From: Advenella kashmirensis W13003
GTDB lineage: Bacteria; Pseudomonadota; Gammaproteobacteria; Burkholderiales; Burkholderiaceae_B
DNA: 64,000 nucleotides
Reading direction: 5' to 3'
Assembly: GCF_000506985.1 (NCBI RefSeq)
Contig: NZ_KI650980.1
Span: 124,001 to 188,000, forward strand
Position 1 is the first letter of the stretch, and each line of letters opens with the position of its first letter. The position numbers were made by a program, and so were the translations under genes. The notes under the pieces were generated by a model that did not search any database, was not told the origin of the DNA, and was given only the letters and a program-made list of their open reading frames with translations. This document shows positions 8,110 through 16,922 of the stretch, in pieces.

Positions 8110-9756
8110 TCAACTCCTCGACGAAGAATATTGCAAAACCTTCCAAGGATCTGGCATTGATGACACCGGGACTTCGATAACGACAGGACCATTAATATTT
8201 ATAGCTTTTTTTAAAGCGTGTTGTAGTTCACCTGGTGTTTTCGCGAAAAGATAGTGTGCGCCAAAACTGTCGGTCAGTTTCTTAAAATCGGGATTGCGCA
8301 ATTCGCTTCCGATGCGTCGGCCTCCATATTTATTGTCCTGAATGCGCATTACGTTTCCGTAGGAATTGTCATTCGCCAGGATAGTGATGAAGGGGATGTT
8401 ATGTTGAACTGCGGTTGCCATTTCTTGTACTCCAAACATAAATCCTCCATCACCGATCACTGAAACAACCGGCACATCAGGGCAGGCCACTTGTGCGCCA
8501 ATAGCGGCGGACGTTCCCCATCCGAGGGTTCCTTGATAGCCTGGGGAAATATAAGTTCGAGGGTGGTAAACGGGAAATGCGGCTCGACTTACGTAACTGA
8601 TTTGTGTCAAATCGTCTACAAATATGCCTTCATCGGGCAGTGCGTTACGTATTGCCTTCAGATATTCAATTTGAGGGGCAAGTGTTTGTAGTTTCTTTTG
8701 TCCCGAAGCGCGAGCGAGTTCGATTTCTTTGCTCTGACTGTGGGTGTTGTTAACCGCCGGAATTGATTCTATCAATTCGCGCAGAATTGTTTTTGCATCT
8801 CCAACTAGTCCTACCGTAGGCGCATGAATTCGTTCTAACTGGTCAGGATCTGCGTCAATACGTATCACTTTCAGCTTGTCGTCCACACCCCATGTCATCA
8901 GTTGTAGTTGCAAGCGAGTGCCGATGGCGAGGACGACATCGGCTTTCCCCCATAAAATATGTCCGGTAACCGCATCCACCCATAAAGGATCTCGGGCAGA
9001 GACTACCCCTTGTCCCATGCGATTCGCGGTAACAGGCGCATGTAACATGGTGGAAAGCTCTCTGACCTCTGCGCTTGCGTCTTGCGCTCCACCACCTACA
9101 ACAATTAAGGGACTTTTCGCAGAGCCCAGAATTTCAGCTGCTCTTTTCACCGCATCGAAATCAACAGCATCACATTCGTGTTCTCGCATGGCAGGGCGAC
9201 GCGCGACGCCTTCTTTCCCCCAAACGTCCATCGGGCATTCCAGCCCAACGGGACGGGAGGGTTTTTTCGTCAGTTCAAAAAGAGCGTCTGCGGCAATGCA
9301 CGCGGCTTGGGACGGCGCTTTGATTTGGGCTGTCCATCTGGTAAATTGCTGCATGACTGAAAGCTGATCAGGGATTTCATGCAGTTGTCCAGTCATGCGC
9401 CCCATCAGAGACGATTTTATTTGACCTACCAGAGCCAATACAGGGGCACAACATCCATAGGCTGTTGATAATGCTGCGGTCGTATTCAAAAAGCCTGGGC
9501 CCGGAACTACTGCGTAGGTTCCTGGTTGGCCTGATGTCATAGCATATCCGGCTGCCATGTAGGCGGCACCTTGTTCATGTCTGGTGTGAATTGTTCGTAA
9601 GCCAGTCGTTTTATAGAGGGCGTCAAACAAATCATCATTTTGAATTCCAGGCAAAGCGAAAATATCTTTTACACCTCCCTCTACCAGGACCTTCAACATA
9701 ATTTCTGCAGCCGTCCCTTTTAGCAGATCATCATCGGCTTGATCTTTTTTCGTCAT
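8110..9756 (-). CDS. thiamine-diphosphate-dependent decarboxylase/synthase, acetolactate synthase-like
   Basis: This 548-residue protein has the three-domain layout of the pyruvate oxidase/acetolactate synthase family. The N-terminal pyrimidine-binding domain holds the catalytic Glu61 in RHEQGAAYMAAGYA. A middle Rossmann-like domain follows (PLIVVGGGAQDA), and the C-terminal diphosphate-binding domain has IGDGGFMFGVQEM and NDNSYGN. Such enzymes decarboxylate a 2-oxoacid to an aldehyde or ligate the product. It is third in a minus-strand operon after an ALDH (10953) and Bug (9796-10776), so decarboxylation to an aldehyde then oxidised by the ALDH is plausible. It is not likely the housekeeping IlvB. 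The substrate is unknown. Confidence 0.87.
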   Translation of the reverse strand: MTKKDQADDDLLKGTAAEIMLKVLVEGGVKDIFALPGIQNDDLFDALYKTTGLRTIHTRHEQGAAYMAAGYAMTSGQPGTYAVVPGPGFLNTTAALSTAYGCCAPVLALVGQIKSSLMGRMTGQLHEIPDQLSVMQQFTRWTAQIKAPSQAACIAADALFELTKKPSRPVGLECPMDVWGKEGVARRPAMREHECDAVDFDAVKRAAEILGSAKSPLIVVGGGAQDASAEVRELSTMLHAPVTANRMGQGVVSARDPLWVDAVTGHILWGKADVVLAIGTRLQLQLMTWGVDDKLKVIRIDADPDQLERIHAPTVGLVGDAKTILRELIESIPAVNNTHSQSKEIELARASGQKKLQTLAPQIEYLKAIRNALPDEGIFVDDLTQISYVSRAAFPVYHPRTYISPGYQGTLGWGTSAAIGAQVACPDVPVVSVIGDGGFMFGVQEMATAVQHNIPFITILANDNSYGNVMRIQDNKYGGRRIGSELRNPDFKKLTDSFGAHYLFAKTPGELQHALKKAININGPVVIEVPVSSMPDPWKVLQYSSSRS

Positions 9757-9795
9757 GATATTCTCTTTAAGTAAATATTAGTAATTTAATTATTG

Positions 9796-10776
9796 CTATT
9801 GTCCGAACTGAAGATTATTTTCTTTTACCAAAATTGAATAACGCTCAAAATCACTCTTCATTCGTTTTGCAAGATCATCCGCTGACATCGGATCTGCATA
9901 AATATAGAACTCCTCAAGCTTTTTCTGTACATCAGGCATTGCAAGAATTTCGTTCAGTTCCTGGTTGGCTTTCGTAACGATCGCCGTTGGGGTATTTCGA
10001 GGAAACGTCATTGCATACCAGGTATCCAGCTCCCATTTTCCGGGAACGCCAACCTCATTCAGATCTGGAATATCCTTCAGATTAGGTACACGTTCGCGCC
10101 ACATAACGGCTAATGCTCGCAGACGTCCGTCTGAACCAAGGAAGCTTCTTGCGGCCATTGGCGTATCTACCGTAAAACTTGTGTCTCCCGAAATGACAGC
10201 CATCACAGATGGAGAGCTACCTTTATAAGGTATGTGCTCACCCGCCAGGTCTGCATCTTTTTTAAGCATTTCCACCGCAAAAAGCATCGCTGTGCAGCAT
10301 GAGCTAAACTGAAGTGATTCAGGTTTCTCAGTTGCGATATGTTGCAAATCCTTGAACGTCTTTATAGGTGAATTTCCTTTTACAAGAAGCAAGAGGGGCG
10401 TTTTACCGACCATACCTATTGGCGCAAAATCCTTGAATGGATCATATTGTTGTTTGGGGCGAATAATCAGGCTTTGGATAATGCCCATCGTAAATAAACC
10501 CATGGTGTAGCCATCGGGTTTGGCATTGGCAACTGCACCTGCACCTACCATAAATTCTCCGCCAGGCTTATTCTCAACGACAGTGTTTACCTTCCATTTT
10601 TTCTGCAGCTTCTCTGCCAGCAGGCGGGCAATTGAGTCTGCGGCCCCTCCTGGACCAAAAGGAACAACGATACTTAATGTCTTACCTTGCTCGGGATAGG
10701 CATCAGCCATAGCGATATGTGGTGTCACCGCTAATAGGAGTGCGCATATGGTATTACTTAATAATTTTGACTTCAT
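9796..10776 (-). CDS. Bug/TctC-family periplasmic solute receptor, Cys-Cys loop type
   Basis: The mature receptor follows a signal peptide ending near HIAMA-DAYPEQ. Family marks are VPFGPGGAADSIAR, VVENKPGGEFMVGAG and KPDGYTMG. In place of the usual SxGxGS loop it has FSSCCTAMLFAVEML, shared with the Bugs at 24457 and 31325. ATG 10776 is chosen over GTG 10782 because GAGGAGA abuts the GTG but stands at good distance from the ATG. It lies between the ALDH and the thiamine-diphosphate enzyme, so it likely captures their precursor. The ligand is unknown. Confidence 0.9.
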   Translation of the reverse strand: MKSKLLSNTICALLLAVTPHIAMADAYPEQGKTLSIVVPFGPGGAADSIARLLAEKLQKKWKVNTVVENKPGGEFMVGAGAVANAKPDGYTMGLFTMGIIQSLIIRPKQQYDPFKDFAPIGMVGKTPLLLLVKGNSPIKTFKDLQHIATEKPESLQFSSCCTAMLFAVEMLKKDADLAGEHIPYKGSSPSVMAVISGDTSFTVDTPMAARSFLGSDGRLRALAVMWRERVPNLKDIPDLNEVGVPGKWELDTWYAMTFPRNTPTAIVTKANQELNEILAMPDVQKKLEEFYIYADPMSADDLAKRMKSDFERYSILVKENNLQFGQ

Positions 10777-10952
10777 TGTCACGTCTCCTCAAGAAAAGCT
10801 TGCTTACAAGCAAGGTTTCGTAAATTTGTTTGTTTAAAATCAATAGCTGTTTACTGAATATGCAGGCATAGAATTCGTGCAAACGAGCGTTCAAATTTCT
10901 CTTTAAAGTTGCAAAAGCATTTGCCGTCAAGGGCAAAGCGCTGTCGTCATTT

Positions 10953-12386
10953 CTAAATTTGCGTAATGAATTTGGTCACCAGGTAGCCCTCGAAGGTCTC
11001 GGTGCCGCCTTCGCTGCCGATACCGCTGTCCTTGATGCCGCCGAACGGGGTTTCCGGCAATGCCGAACCGAAATGGTTGATATTCACCATGCCGGCTTCC
11101 AGTTCATTGGAAACCTTGATTGCGGTTTGCAGCGACGTCGTGAAGACGTAAGAAGAGAGGCCGAACGGCAGGCTGTTTGCGCGTTTGATGACTTCGTCGG
11201 TATCCGAGAAACGCACGATAGGCGCGATCGGTCCGAATGGTTCTTCGGTCATCAGGCGTGCGTCGTCTCCGATATTGGTCACGACAGTAGGGGGGAAGAA
11301 AAAACCTTGGCCACCTAGCGCATCTCCACCCAGTTCAATGGTCGCGCCGCCCTTGCGTGCGTCTTCGACAAACGAAGCCATGGTGCCGACACGACGCTGG
11401 TGCGCCAGTGGTCCCATGTCGGTATCCTTGGCCGTGCCGTCGCCGACCTTGATGCCCTTAAGGGTGTCAAGGAAAACTGAGAGGAACTGGTCGTAGGCCT
11501 TTTCTTGTACGTAGAAGCGGGTCGGCGAAACGCAAACCTGACCCGCATTGCGGATCTTGAGTTTAGCCAATTGCTGGGCCGCCTTTTCGATATTGGCGTC
11601 GTCAAAGACGAGAACCGGCGAATGGCCGCCCAGTTCCATGGTGATTCGCTTCATGTGGGCGCCGGCCAGCGCGGCCAGTTGCTTGCCCACGGACACCGAA
11701 CCGGTGAACGATACCTTGCGCACAATCGGCGAGCGGATCAGGTGGTCGGAGACTTTCGGCGGGTCGCCCCAGACGATATTCAGAACGCCGTTGGGAAGTC
11801 CCGCGTCGTGGAAAATGCGTCCGATCGCCATAACGGCACTGGGCGCATCTTCAGGGCCTTTCAGAATGATCGTGCAACCGGCGCCGATGGCAGCGCAGAT
11901 CTTGCGGATAGCTTGGTTGTAAGGAAAATTCCAAGGTGTGAAAGCTGCGCAGACGCCAATAGGTTCGCGCACGGCAATTTGGCGCACGGCGGGGGTGCGC
12001 GGCGGGATGACCCGACCGTAGATGCGGCGGCATTCCTCGGCGTGCCAGTCGCAATGGTCGGCGCAACTGATGATTTCACCAACCGCCTCCGCCAAGGGCT
12101 TGCCCTGGTCGCGCGTCAGGTTCAGGCCGATCTCCTGGGCGCGTTCGCGCGATAGTTCGCCTGCCTTGCGCAAGATGGCTGAGCGATCCATGGGGGAGCT
12201 GTGCTTCCAGGTCTGGAACGCGCGCTCTGCCGCTTTCAGCGCGTGGTTCAGGTCCGCCTCGCTGGCGTGGGGCAACTGGCCAAGCACTTCGCCGGTGGCC
12301 GGGTTGATGACATCCTGGGTGGTACGACCGTCTCCTGACAAAAATTCACCATCAATATAGAGACTTAGCGCTTCATACTGGCTCAT
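10953..12386 (-). CDS. NAD(P)-dependent aldehyde dehydrogenase, succinate-semialdehyde dehydrogenase-like
   Basis: This 477-residue protein of the aldehyde dehydrogenase superfamily has the catalytic Glu251 in TMELGGHSP and the nucleophile Cys285 in GQVCVSPTR. The oxyanion Asn lies in TPWNFPYN (residue 153 region). It oxidises an aldehyde to the acid in the cytoplasm. The sequence most resembles the succinate-semialdehyde dehydrogenase type, yet the neighbours (Bug and a thiamine-diphosphate decarboxylase) suggest an aldehyde made from a 2-oxoacid. GAAGGA precedes ATG 12386. It is the first gene of the minus-strand operon, with a 176-base gap before the Bug that may hold a second promoter. 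Confidence 0.92.
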   Translation of the reverse strand: MSQYEALSLYIDGEFLSGDGRTTQDVINPATGEVLGQLPHASEADLNHALKAAERAFQTWKHSSPMDRSAILRKAGELSRERAQEIGLNLTRDQGKPLAEAVGEIISCADHCDWHAEECRRIYGRVIPPRTPAVRQIAVREPIGVCAAFTPWNFPYNQAIRKICAAIGAGCTIILKGPEDAPSAVMAIGRIFHDAGLPNGVLNIVWGDPPKVSDHLIRSPIVRKVSFTGSVSVGKQLAALAGAHMKRITMELGGHSPVLVFDDANIEKAAQQLAKLKIRNAGQVCVSPTRFYVQEKAYDQFLSVFLDTLKGIKVGDGTAKDTDMGPLAHQRRVGTMASFVEDARKGGATIELGGDALGGQGFFFPPTVVTNIGDDARLMTEEPFGPIAPIVRFSDTDEVIKRANSLPFGLSSYVFTTSLQTAIKVSNELEAGMVNINHFGSALPETPFGGIKDSGIGSEGGTETFEGYLVTKFITQI

Positions 12387-13129
12387 TACTTATCCTTCAT
12401 TTTGAAATTGTTCAATCTGTTATTCGTATAAATCACGAGAATCCTTTTTATTGTTCTCGGGGCGCAAGCAATCCAGTTAGAAACGGGTTCGGCGTCGGCT
12501 CTGTGACCTGGATCTGGTAATACACTTTTCACGACGATTCCCGTGGGTAGGGCAAGTTGACCGACCCTTTTCCGCAACGCGTGATAAGTGCTCATTTCAA
12601 GGTTGGCAGGATGAACTGGTTGCCATGAAAATTGCGATACTTATAAATATCAAATAATAGGATTGTTGTTCTTAATAACAGGATTTAATTATCGAGTTCA
12701 TAGATAAATGCGTCAAGTAGGGATAACCCAGCATATGTGTTCGAATTACTATTTTTTGATTATTAGTATGTATATTCCATTTTTCATTTACTATGAAATA
12801 TTAGGCTCTGAACTTGTATTTGATTCGATAAAAATAAATGTGCTCTATTCCGCTCGGAAGCCGGCTAATTCCCGCAGGCGCGCCTATGCCATGCGTAACT
12901 GCAATAATGACTTTAACGCATTAAGAAGATGCTTTCGAGAGGCATTCTGGTATCTTCCCTGTTTACTCAGAGAGCCGGGATTACTTAATTTTAAATGCAA
13001 GATGCGCCGCCAGATAGCCCCATATGCAAGGACCAATTTACCGCCAGCGTGCGTATGTAATATATGCTGGCGGTAAGTAATTACACTTATTTGAAGATGA
13101 AATAAAGCTACTGCAGATTATCGACGTTT
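12387..13129. other. AT-rich gap between two minus-strand operons
   Basis: No gene can be supported. The part next to 12386 must carry the promoter of the ALDH operon. AATAGGAT occurs near 12655-12663, the same octamer found inverted around the Bug promoter at 24331-24370. A perfect hairpin lies at 13038-13076. Open frames on either strand, including one at 12708-13076, have no family features. Confidence 0.5.
13038..13076 (-). terminator. hairpin at the end of the acyl-CoA operon
   Basis: TTACCGCCAGC (13038-13048) pairs perfectly with GCTGGCGGTAA (13066-13076) around a 17-base loop, 54 bases past the stop of the ligase gene. No T-tract follows on the minus strand, so it may be a transcript-end stabiliser rather than a strong terminator. 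Confidence 0.5.
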
Positions 13130-14605
13130 TCACTGCATACTTTCTAATTGTTCTTTTAAGGCCTTGCGATCAACTTTACCAACTGAATTTTCAGGCAGAG
13201 CATTAACAATATGAATCGATGCTGGTTGGTATATACGCGACAAATTGGTTTTGAGTAGTTCGCTCACTTCCTGAAGGTTCAGTGTGCAACCCTGCCTTGG
13301 AGAAACAAAAGCGATAGGAACTTCACCAAGATCCTCATCGGACTTGCCGATGACGCAGCAATTGGCGACATCCGGATGCATGGCGATGACGTGTTCAATT
13401 TGCGACGGCGAAATATTTTCCCCCCCTCGGATTATCACATCTTTAATGCGACCAGTAATGTATAAATATCCGTCTTCATCTATATAGCCAATGTCTCCGG
13501 TATGCAGTGAGCCCAATAGCGGGTCGAGCTGGCCCTCGGCCGAGACACCTACGTAGCCGAGCATCAGGCTTTCACCGTCGATACAGATTTCTCCATTCAC
13601 GTTTGGCTCGGTAATGCGATCGCCATTCGCCGACAGTAGAAATACATCTTGATTGTCCAGCACCTTGCCGATCGAACCGATTTTCCTGCCCGTGGGAGGA
13701 TTCATCGTAGATGTGCAGGTGGCCTCGGACAAGCCATATGAAATGACAAGCGGAAGCCCAAAGTAGTGCTCGATTTTTTTGTGTAATTCGGTCGTAATTG
13801 GAGCTGAACCGCAGCGTGCTAGCCGTAAATGAGCAACGGCCTCTGCCGGTAACGGGTGTGCCAGCATGCGTGAATACATCGTCGGCACGCCGGTAATAAT
13901 AGTCGGCTTTACCGCCGCCATAAGACCCGGCATGGTTTTGGCGGAGAAGCGGGGTGCAAAATAAATCGTCGCGCCCGTGATCAGCGGACTGAATAACTGA
14001 TTGTTCAATCCATTTGTGTGATAGATGGGCATCACATGCAGCAGAACATCATCCGGGATGAGTTCGGTCATAGAGATGACGCCTCGGGCATTGTTCAGCA
14101 CGCCTTGGTGACTTTGGAGTACTCCTTTAGGCTTGCCCGTGCTACCCGACGTAAACAACATTAATGCAGGATGAGACGGTTGTACAGTCTGCGACCAGTG
14201 CGGCTCACTTGCAGGTAAAGTTGAAGGGTTCAATACTTGCACATTATCGCAGGGCGCAGTAGGCGCAGCCTCATCTGTCAGCAGCCATGTCAGTCCACCG
14301 CCGCGCAGGCGATCCATGCGCTCCGTAGCACCCAGTTTCGGTTCCAGTGGACACGGGCAGGCACCCGTAGCCATGACAGCGAGAAGCACAATGACGGCAT
14401 CAAGCCCGCGCTCCATATCAATAGCCACACGCGCTTGTTCGCGAACGCCCGCCGCTCTCAGGCGGCCGGCCATGTCTGAAACGTCTTGATATAGCTCACT
14501 GTAACGGATATTTCTATTACTGTCCTGCAACGCGATCCGATTGGCAATGTCGATATTGCGCCAAGTTGATTGCCATATATTTAAGATAGTGTGGGAAGCT
14601 GTCAT
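13130..14605 (-). CDS. AMP-forming acyl-CoA synthetase/ligase
   Basis: This 491-residue adenylate-forming enzyme has the phosphate loop LFTSGSTGKPKGV (about residue 151), YGLSEATCTSTMN in the adenine-binding region, GDIGYIDEDGYLYITGRIKD for ATP ribose binding and the hinge, and the C-terminal Lys in NSVGKVDRKAL. It joins a carboxylic acid to CoA using ATP through an acyl-adenylate. AGGAGA stands ahead of ATG 14605. It is the last gene of the minus-strand set with two CoA-transferase-family activities and a crotonase, so this locus can activate an acid in more than one way. Chain or ring specificity is unknown. Confidence 0.9.
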   Translation of the reverse strand: MTASHTILNIWQSTWRNIDIANRIALQDSNRNIRYSELYQDVSDMAGRLRAAGVREQARVAIDMERGLDAVIVLLAVMATGACPCPLEPKLGATERMDRLRGGGLTWLLTDEAAPTAPCDNVQVLNPSTLPASEPHWSQTVQPSHPALMLFTSGSTGKPKGVLQSHQGVLNNARGVISMTELIPDDVLLHVMPIYHTNGLNNQLFSPLITGATIYFAPRFSAKTMPGLMAAVKPTIITGVPTMYSRMLAHPLPAEAVAHLRLARCGSAPITTELHKKIEHYFGLPLVISYGLSEATCTSTMNPPTGRKIGSIGKVLDNQDVFLLSANGDRITEPNVNGEICIDGESLMLGYVGVSAEGQLDPLLGSLHTGDIGYIDEDGYLYITGRIKDVIIRGGENISPSQIEHVIAMHPDVANCCVIGKSDEDLGEVPIAFVSPRQGCTLNLQEVSELLKTNLSRIYQPASIHIVNALPENSVGKVDRKALKEQLESMQ

Positions 14606-14618
14606 GTGTTTTTTTCTC

Positions 14619-15353
14619 CTACCTCAGCTTAACGCCAGCATCTTTTTCAAATTGTCCGTCAGGATCCAATGCGTGCAATGCAGCAATTTCTGCAGCGGTC
14701 GGTGGATCAGTAGGTTTTGCCTGCTGATGATCAAAAGTAAAACCGGTTCTGCTGATGACTTCCTCGACCGAAGATTCAGGATGGTAGGATTGCAGTGCGA
14801 GTCTATTGTCTTGTTTAACGAATACGGCAATCGGTGTGACCACACCATGAAAGCCACCCCAGGAAGTGCGGAAGTCCAGTTTGTCAACAAAGGTGCGCGT
14901 CGAATGTTCTGTTCTCCAGGTGCAGGCGCGTCGAGCGGTTGGCAGCATGACGGCGCCTCCGCCTCCGCCTGGCAGGCGAACCTTGGGCGAGTGCCAGTCG
15001 CCGATGCAGGAGTTGTTGGCATTGCCTTCGCCGTCGATCTGGGCGGCGCCCAGAAAGGTCAGATCCATTCTGCCGCGTGAGCATAGATCGTAGAAGTCTT
15101 CGTTCGCAAAGATGGATGCCGATTGCTGCGCAAGCACAGGATCGGAGCTGGACAGGGGGATCGAAGAAGGCTGCGGATCCACACCACCAGCCACGTTGAT
15201 GTAGATAAAATCCCAGTCGTAGGCCTTCTTGGCCATCAGGCACGCCAACATGGGCATGGTGGAGTTGACGCCGCTGAATGTAATCTCATTGGGATGTATA
15301 AAACGCGCCAGATTGGTAACGATGTAAGAGAAAGGAGACCAGCTGTTTTCCAT
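14619..15353 (-). CDS. CoA-transferase family I protein, B subunit (glutaconate CoA-transferase/IpdB-like)
   Basis: This 244-residue protein resembles the beta subunit of glutaconate CoA-transferase and the related ring-cleavage hydrolase IpdB. Features include NEITFSGVNSTMPMLA, FLGAAQIDGEGNANNS and RLPGGGGGAVML. Transferases of this class carry a catalytic Glu near ESG or EAG. At the position I align with it, this protein reads NVAGGVDP, so the classical glutamyl-CoA mechanism may be absent; this alignment is by eye. The start ATG overlaps the stop of the A subunit by one base (TAATG), showing translational coupling. It might be a C-C ring-opening hydrolase rather than a transferase. Confidence 0.78.
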   Translation of the reverse strand: MENSWSPFSYIVTNLARFIHPNEITFSGVNSTMPMLACLMAKKAYDWDFIYINVAGGVDPQPSSIPLSSSDPVLAQQSASIFANEDFYDLCSRGRMDLTFLGAAQIDGEGNANNSCIGDWHSPKVRLPGGGGGAVMLPTARRACTWRTEHSTRTFVDKLDFRTSWGGFHGVVTPIAVFVKQDNRLALQSYHPESSVEEVISRTGFTFDHQQAKPTDPPTAAEIAALHALDPDGQFEKDAGVKLR

Positions 15354-16183
15354 TATGCAACTTCCTTTGCTTCGGGAGCTTCGTTCATATGCGTTTTGAA
15401 TGCGGTGTCGTCCGGATTCAGGTAGGCTTCCACTGCCGGATAATCAATTTCGTAATCGGGCCAGCAGGAGCCTGGCCAGGCGCCATTTTTGACGATAGAG
15501 AAAGCTTCCACCATAAAGTAGGGGATCAGAGTCGTCTCTGGGTTTTCCGTGAACACGGTGTCGTCGACCAGACGTTCCGCAACAACCAGTACGCTTTTGG
15601 CCGAACGGGACATAATCCGGTCCCAATGATAGGTGCCCAGCACACGCACATTGCCTTTGCTGTCAACTTCATTGGCATGGATGACTGCGTAATCGGGCTG
15701 GATCGCTGGAATAACCCATACATCTTTTCCTGACCCATAAGGATCGGGAATTTTTGCCCATTCGTTCAATTGGGCCAGCTCGCTGCCTTCAATGCCGGCG
15801 CACGGTTGGAAGGGAATTCCGAAAGCGGCAGCACGCAGTCCGGCCGTCAGCGACGCGCAAGCATGTTCTTCCAGTGCCAACCGCTGTTGCTCGACTGCTT
15901 TGCGATAGTTCTGGGCAAGACCGAAGTTGCCCTCCATGGCCACAATGCCGGCGCGCGCCCTGGTTGCATTGCCTGTGCGGCACAGAATATCAATATCGTA
16001 ACCCGGCGACTGCTTGATGATCTCCAGGTCTTGTTTGTCCTGGCGAATGAGTTCGCGAACAAAAGAAAAGGGTCCGCGATGCAGAAAACTGCCGCCCAGC
16101 GCCAGCGATGCGCCATTGGGAATACGGCTGACCAGTTCCTGTAGGGAAACACATTTATCTGTTTGGTTAAATCCTGATGTCAT
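15353..16183 (-). CDS. CoA-transferase family I protein, A subunit (glutaconate CoA-transferase/IpdA-like)
   Basis: This 276-residue partner of the B subunit at 14619 has ASLALGGSFLHRGPFSFVREL at the N-terminus, of which GGSFLHRGP is characteristic, then ALEEHACASLTAGLRAAAFG around residues 103-121 and VWVIPAIQPDYAVIHAN. The pair would form a cytoplasmic heteromer handling CoA thioesters. Glu105 or Glu106 sits where IpdA is reported to have its key Glu, as far as I recall; this needs alignment. GGAG precedes ATG 16183. Upstream is the crotonase at 16197 with a 13-base gap, in one operon. Confidence 0.8.
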   Translation of the reverse strand: MTSGFNQTDKCVSLQELVSRIPNGASLALGGSFLHRGPFSFVRELIRQDKQDLEIIKQSPGYDIDILCRTGNATRARAGIVAMEGNFGLAQNYRKAVEQQRLALEEHACASLTAGLRAAAFGIPFQPCAGIEGSELAQLNEWAKIPDPYGSGKDVWVIPAIQPDYAVIHANEVDSKGNVRVLGTYHWDRIMSRSAKSVLVVAERLVDDTVFTENPETTLIPYFMVEAFSIVKNGAWPGSCWPDYEIDYPAVEAYLNPDDTAFKTHMNEAPEAKEVA

Positions 16184-16196
16184 GGTTATCTCCGGA

Positions 16197-16922
16197 TTAA
16201 TTGGGTTTCAGGTAGGCACGGATCCTTTCTTTGAGCCCTGGCGCTGCGGCTGATCGCACCAGGGCGGCCAGATTCTGGTCGGACTCAGTATCAGGATAAA
16301 GCACCTTATAAAGATTCCGGCGCGTGACATCAGACAGGATCGCGTTGTTGTTTTCTGCTTGTTCGATCAGGGACTGCCAATCTTCCGGCTCTCGTACCTG
16401 CTGGATAAGTCCGATGTTCAGCGCCTCACCGGCTTCGAACGTGCGGGTGCTGGAAAGAATGTCCAGGGCATTTTGCGTTCCAACAATGTTTTGAAAACGG
16501 CGCGTCCCCAAGATAAGACCGAACTTGATTCCGGGGAAGCGAAAGGTGGTGTTGGCGGTGGCGATACGTTTTTTGCAAGAAGCGATAATATCCACGCCGG
16601 CGCCGAAGTTGCGTCCGTGGCAAAGCGCTACTGTCATGGCTGGAGACGTGGCCAGCAGATCCAGCAGGATTTCGATATGGATTATTCGCTGCAACAAATC
16701 GCCCTCGCTGGCGGTATCCAGATCGGAAAAATCGAATCCAGCGCAGAAGTTTTTACCGCTACCTTTGAATATCATGAGCGGAATATTTTCCTGATGGGCG
16801 GCCTCTATGCCTTCTGTTAATGCCTGCACAAGCTCTGGCGCCAGTGCATTCATTTTCTGCGGACGGTTCAGTGTGAATATCCATGCCTGATTTCGCCGTT
16901 CAATTTCAAGCACTTCGCTCAT
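16197..16922 (-). CDS. enoyl-CoA hydratase/isomerase (crotonase) family protein
   Basis: This 241-residue crotonase-like protein has FTLNRPQKMNALAPEL at the N-terminus. The first oxyanion segment reads GKNFCAGFDFSDLD, and the second reads VALCHGRNFGAGVDIIASCKKRI near residues 98-120, given by its GRNFGAGVDIIASC core. The position after GIKFGLILG lacks the acidic residue common in hydratases. This could indicate an isomerase, hydrolase or other crotonase reaction. Its start overlaps the CaiB stop by four bases, so both proteins are translated together. It is somewhat diverged from the crotonase at 4639. The substrate is unknown. Confidence 0.85.
   Translation of the reverse strand: MSEVLEIERRNQAWIFTLNRPQKMNALAPELVQALTEGIEAAHQENIPLMIFKGSGKNFCAGFDFSDLDTASEGDLLQRIIHIEILLDLLATSPAMTVALCHGRNFGAGVDIIASCKKRIATANTTFRFPGIKFGLILGTRRFQNIVGTQNALDILSSTRTFEAGEALNIGLIQQVREPEDWQSLIEQAENNNAILSDVTRRNLYKVLYPDTESDQNLAALVRSAAAPGLKERIRAYLKPN

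Noticed and set aside
12386-12595. 69-codon minus-strand open frame upstream of the ALDH
   Set aside because: It overlaps the region needed for the ALDH promoter and ribosome site and matches no family I know.
12708-13076. 122-codon open frame in the gap between operons
   Set aside because: No family features, mixed hydrophobic and basic composition, no ribosome site; it also runs into the hairpin at 13038.
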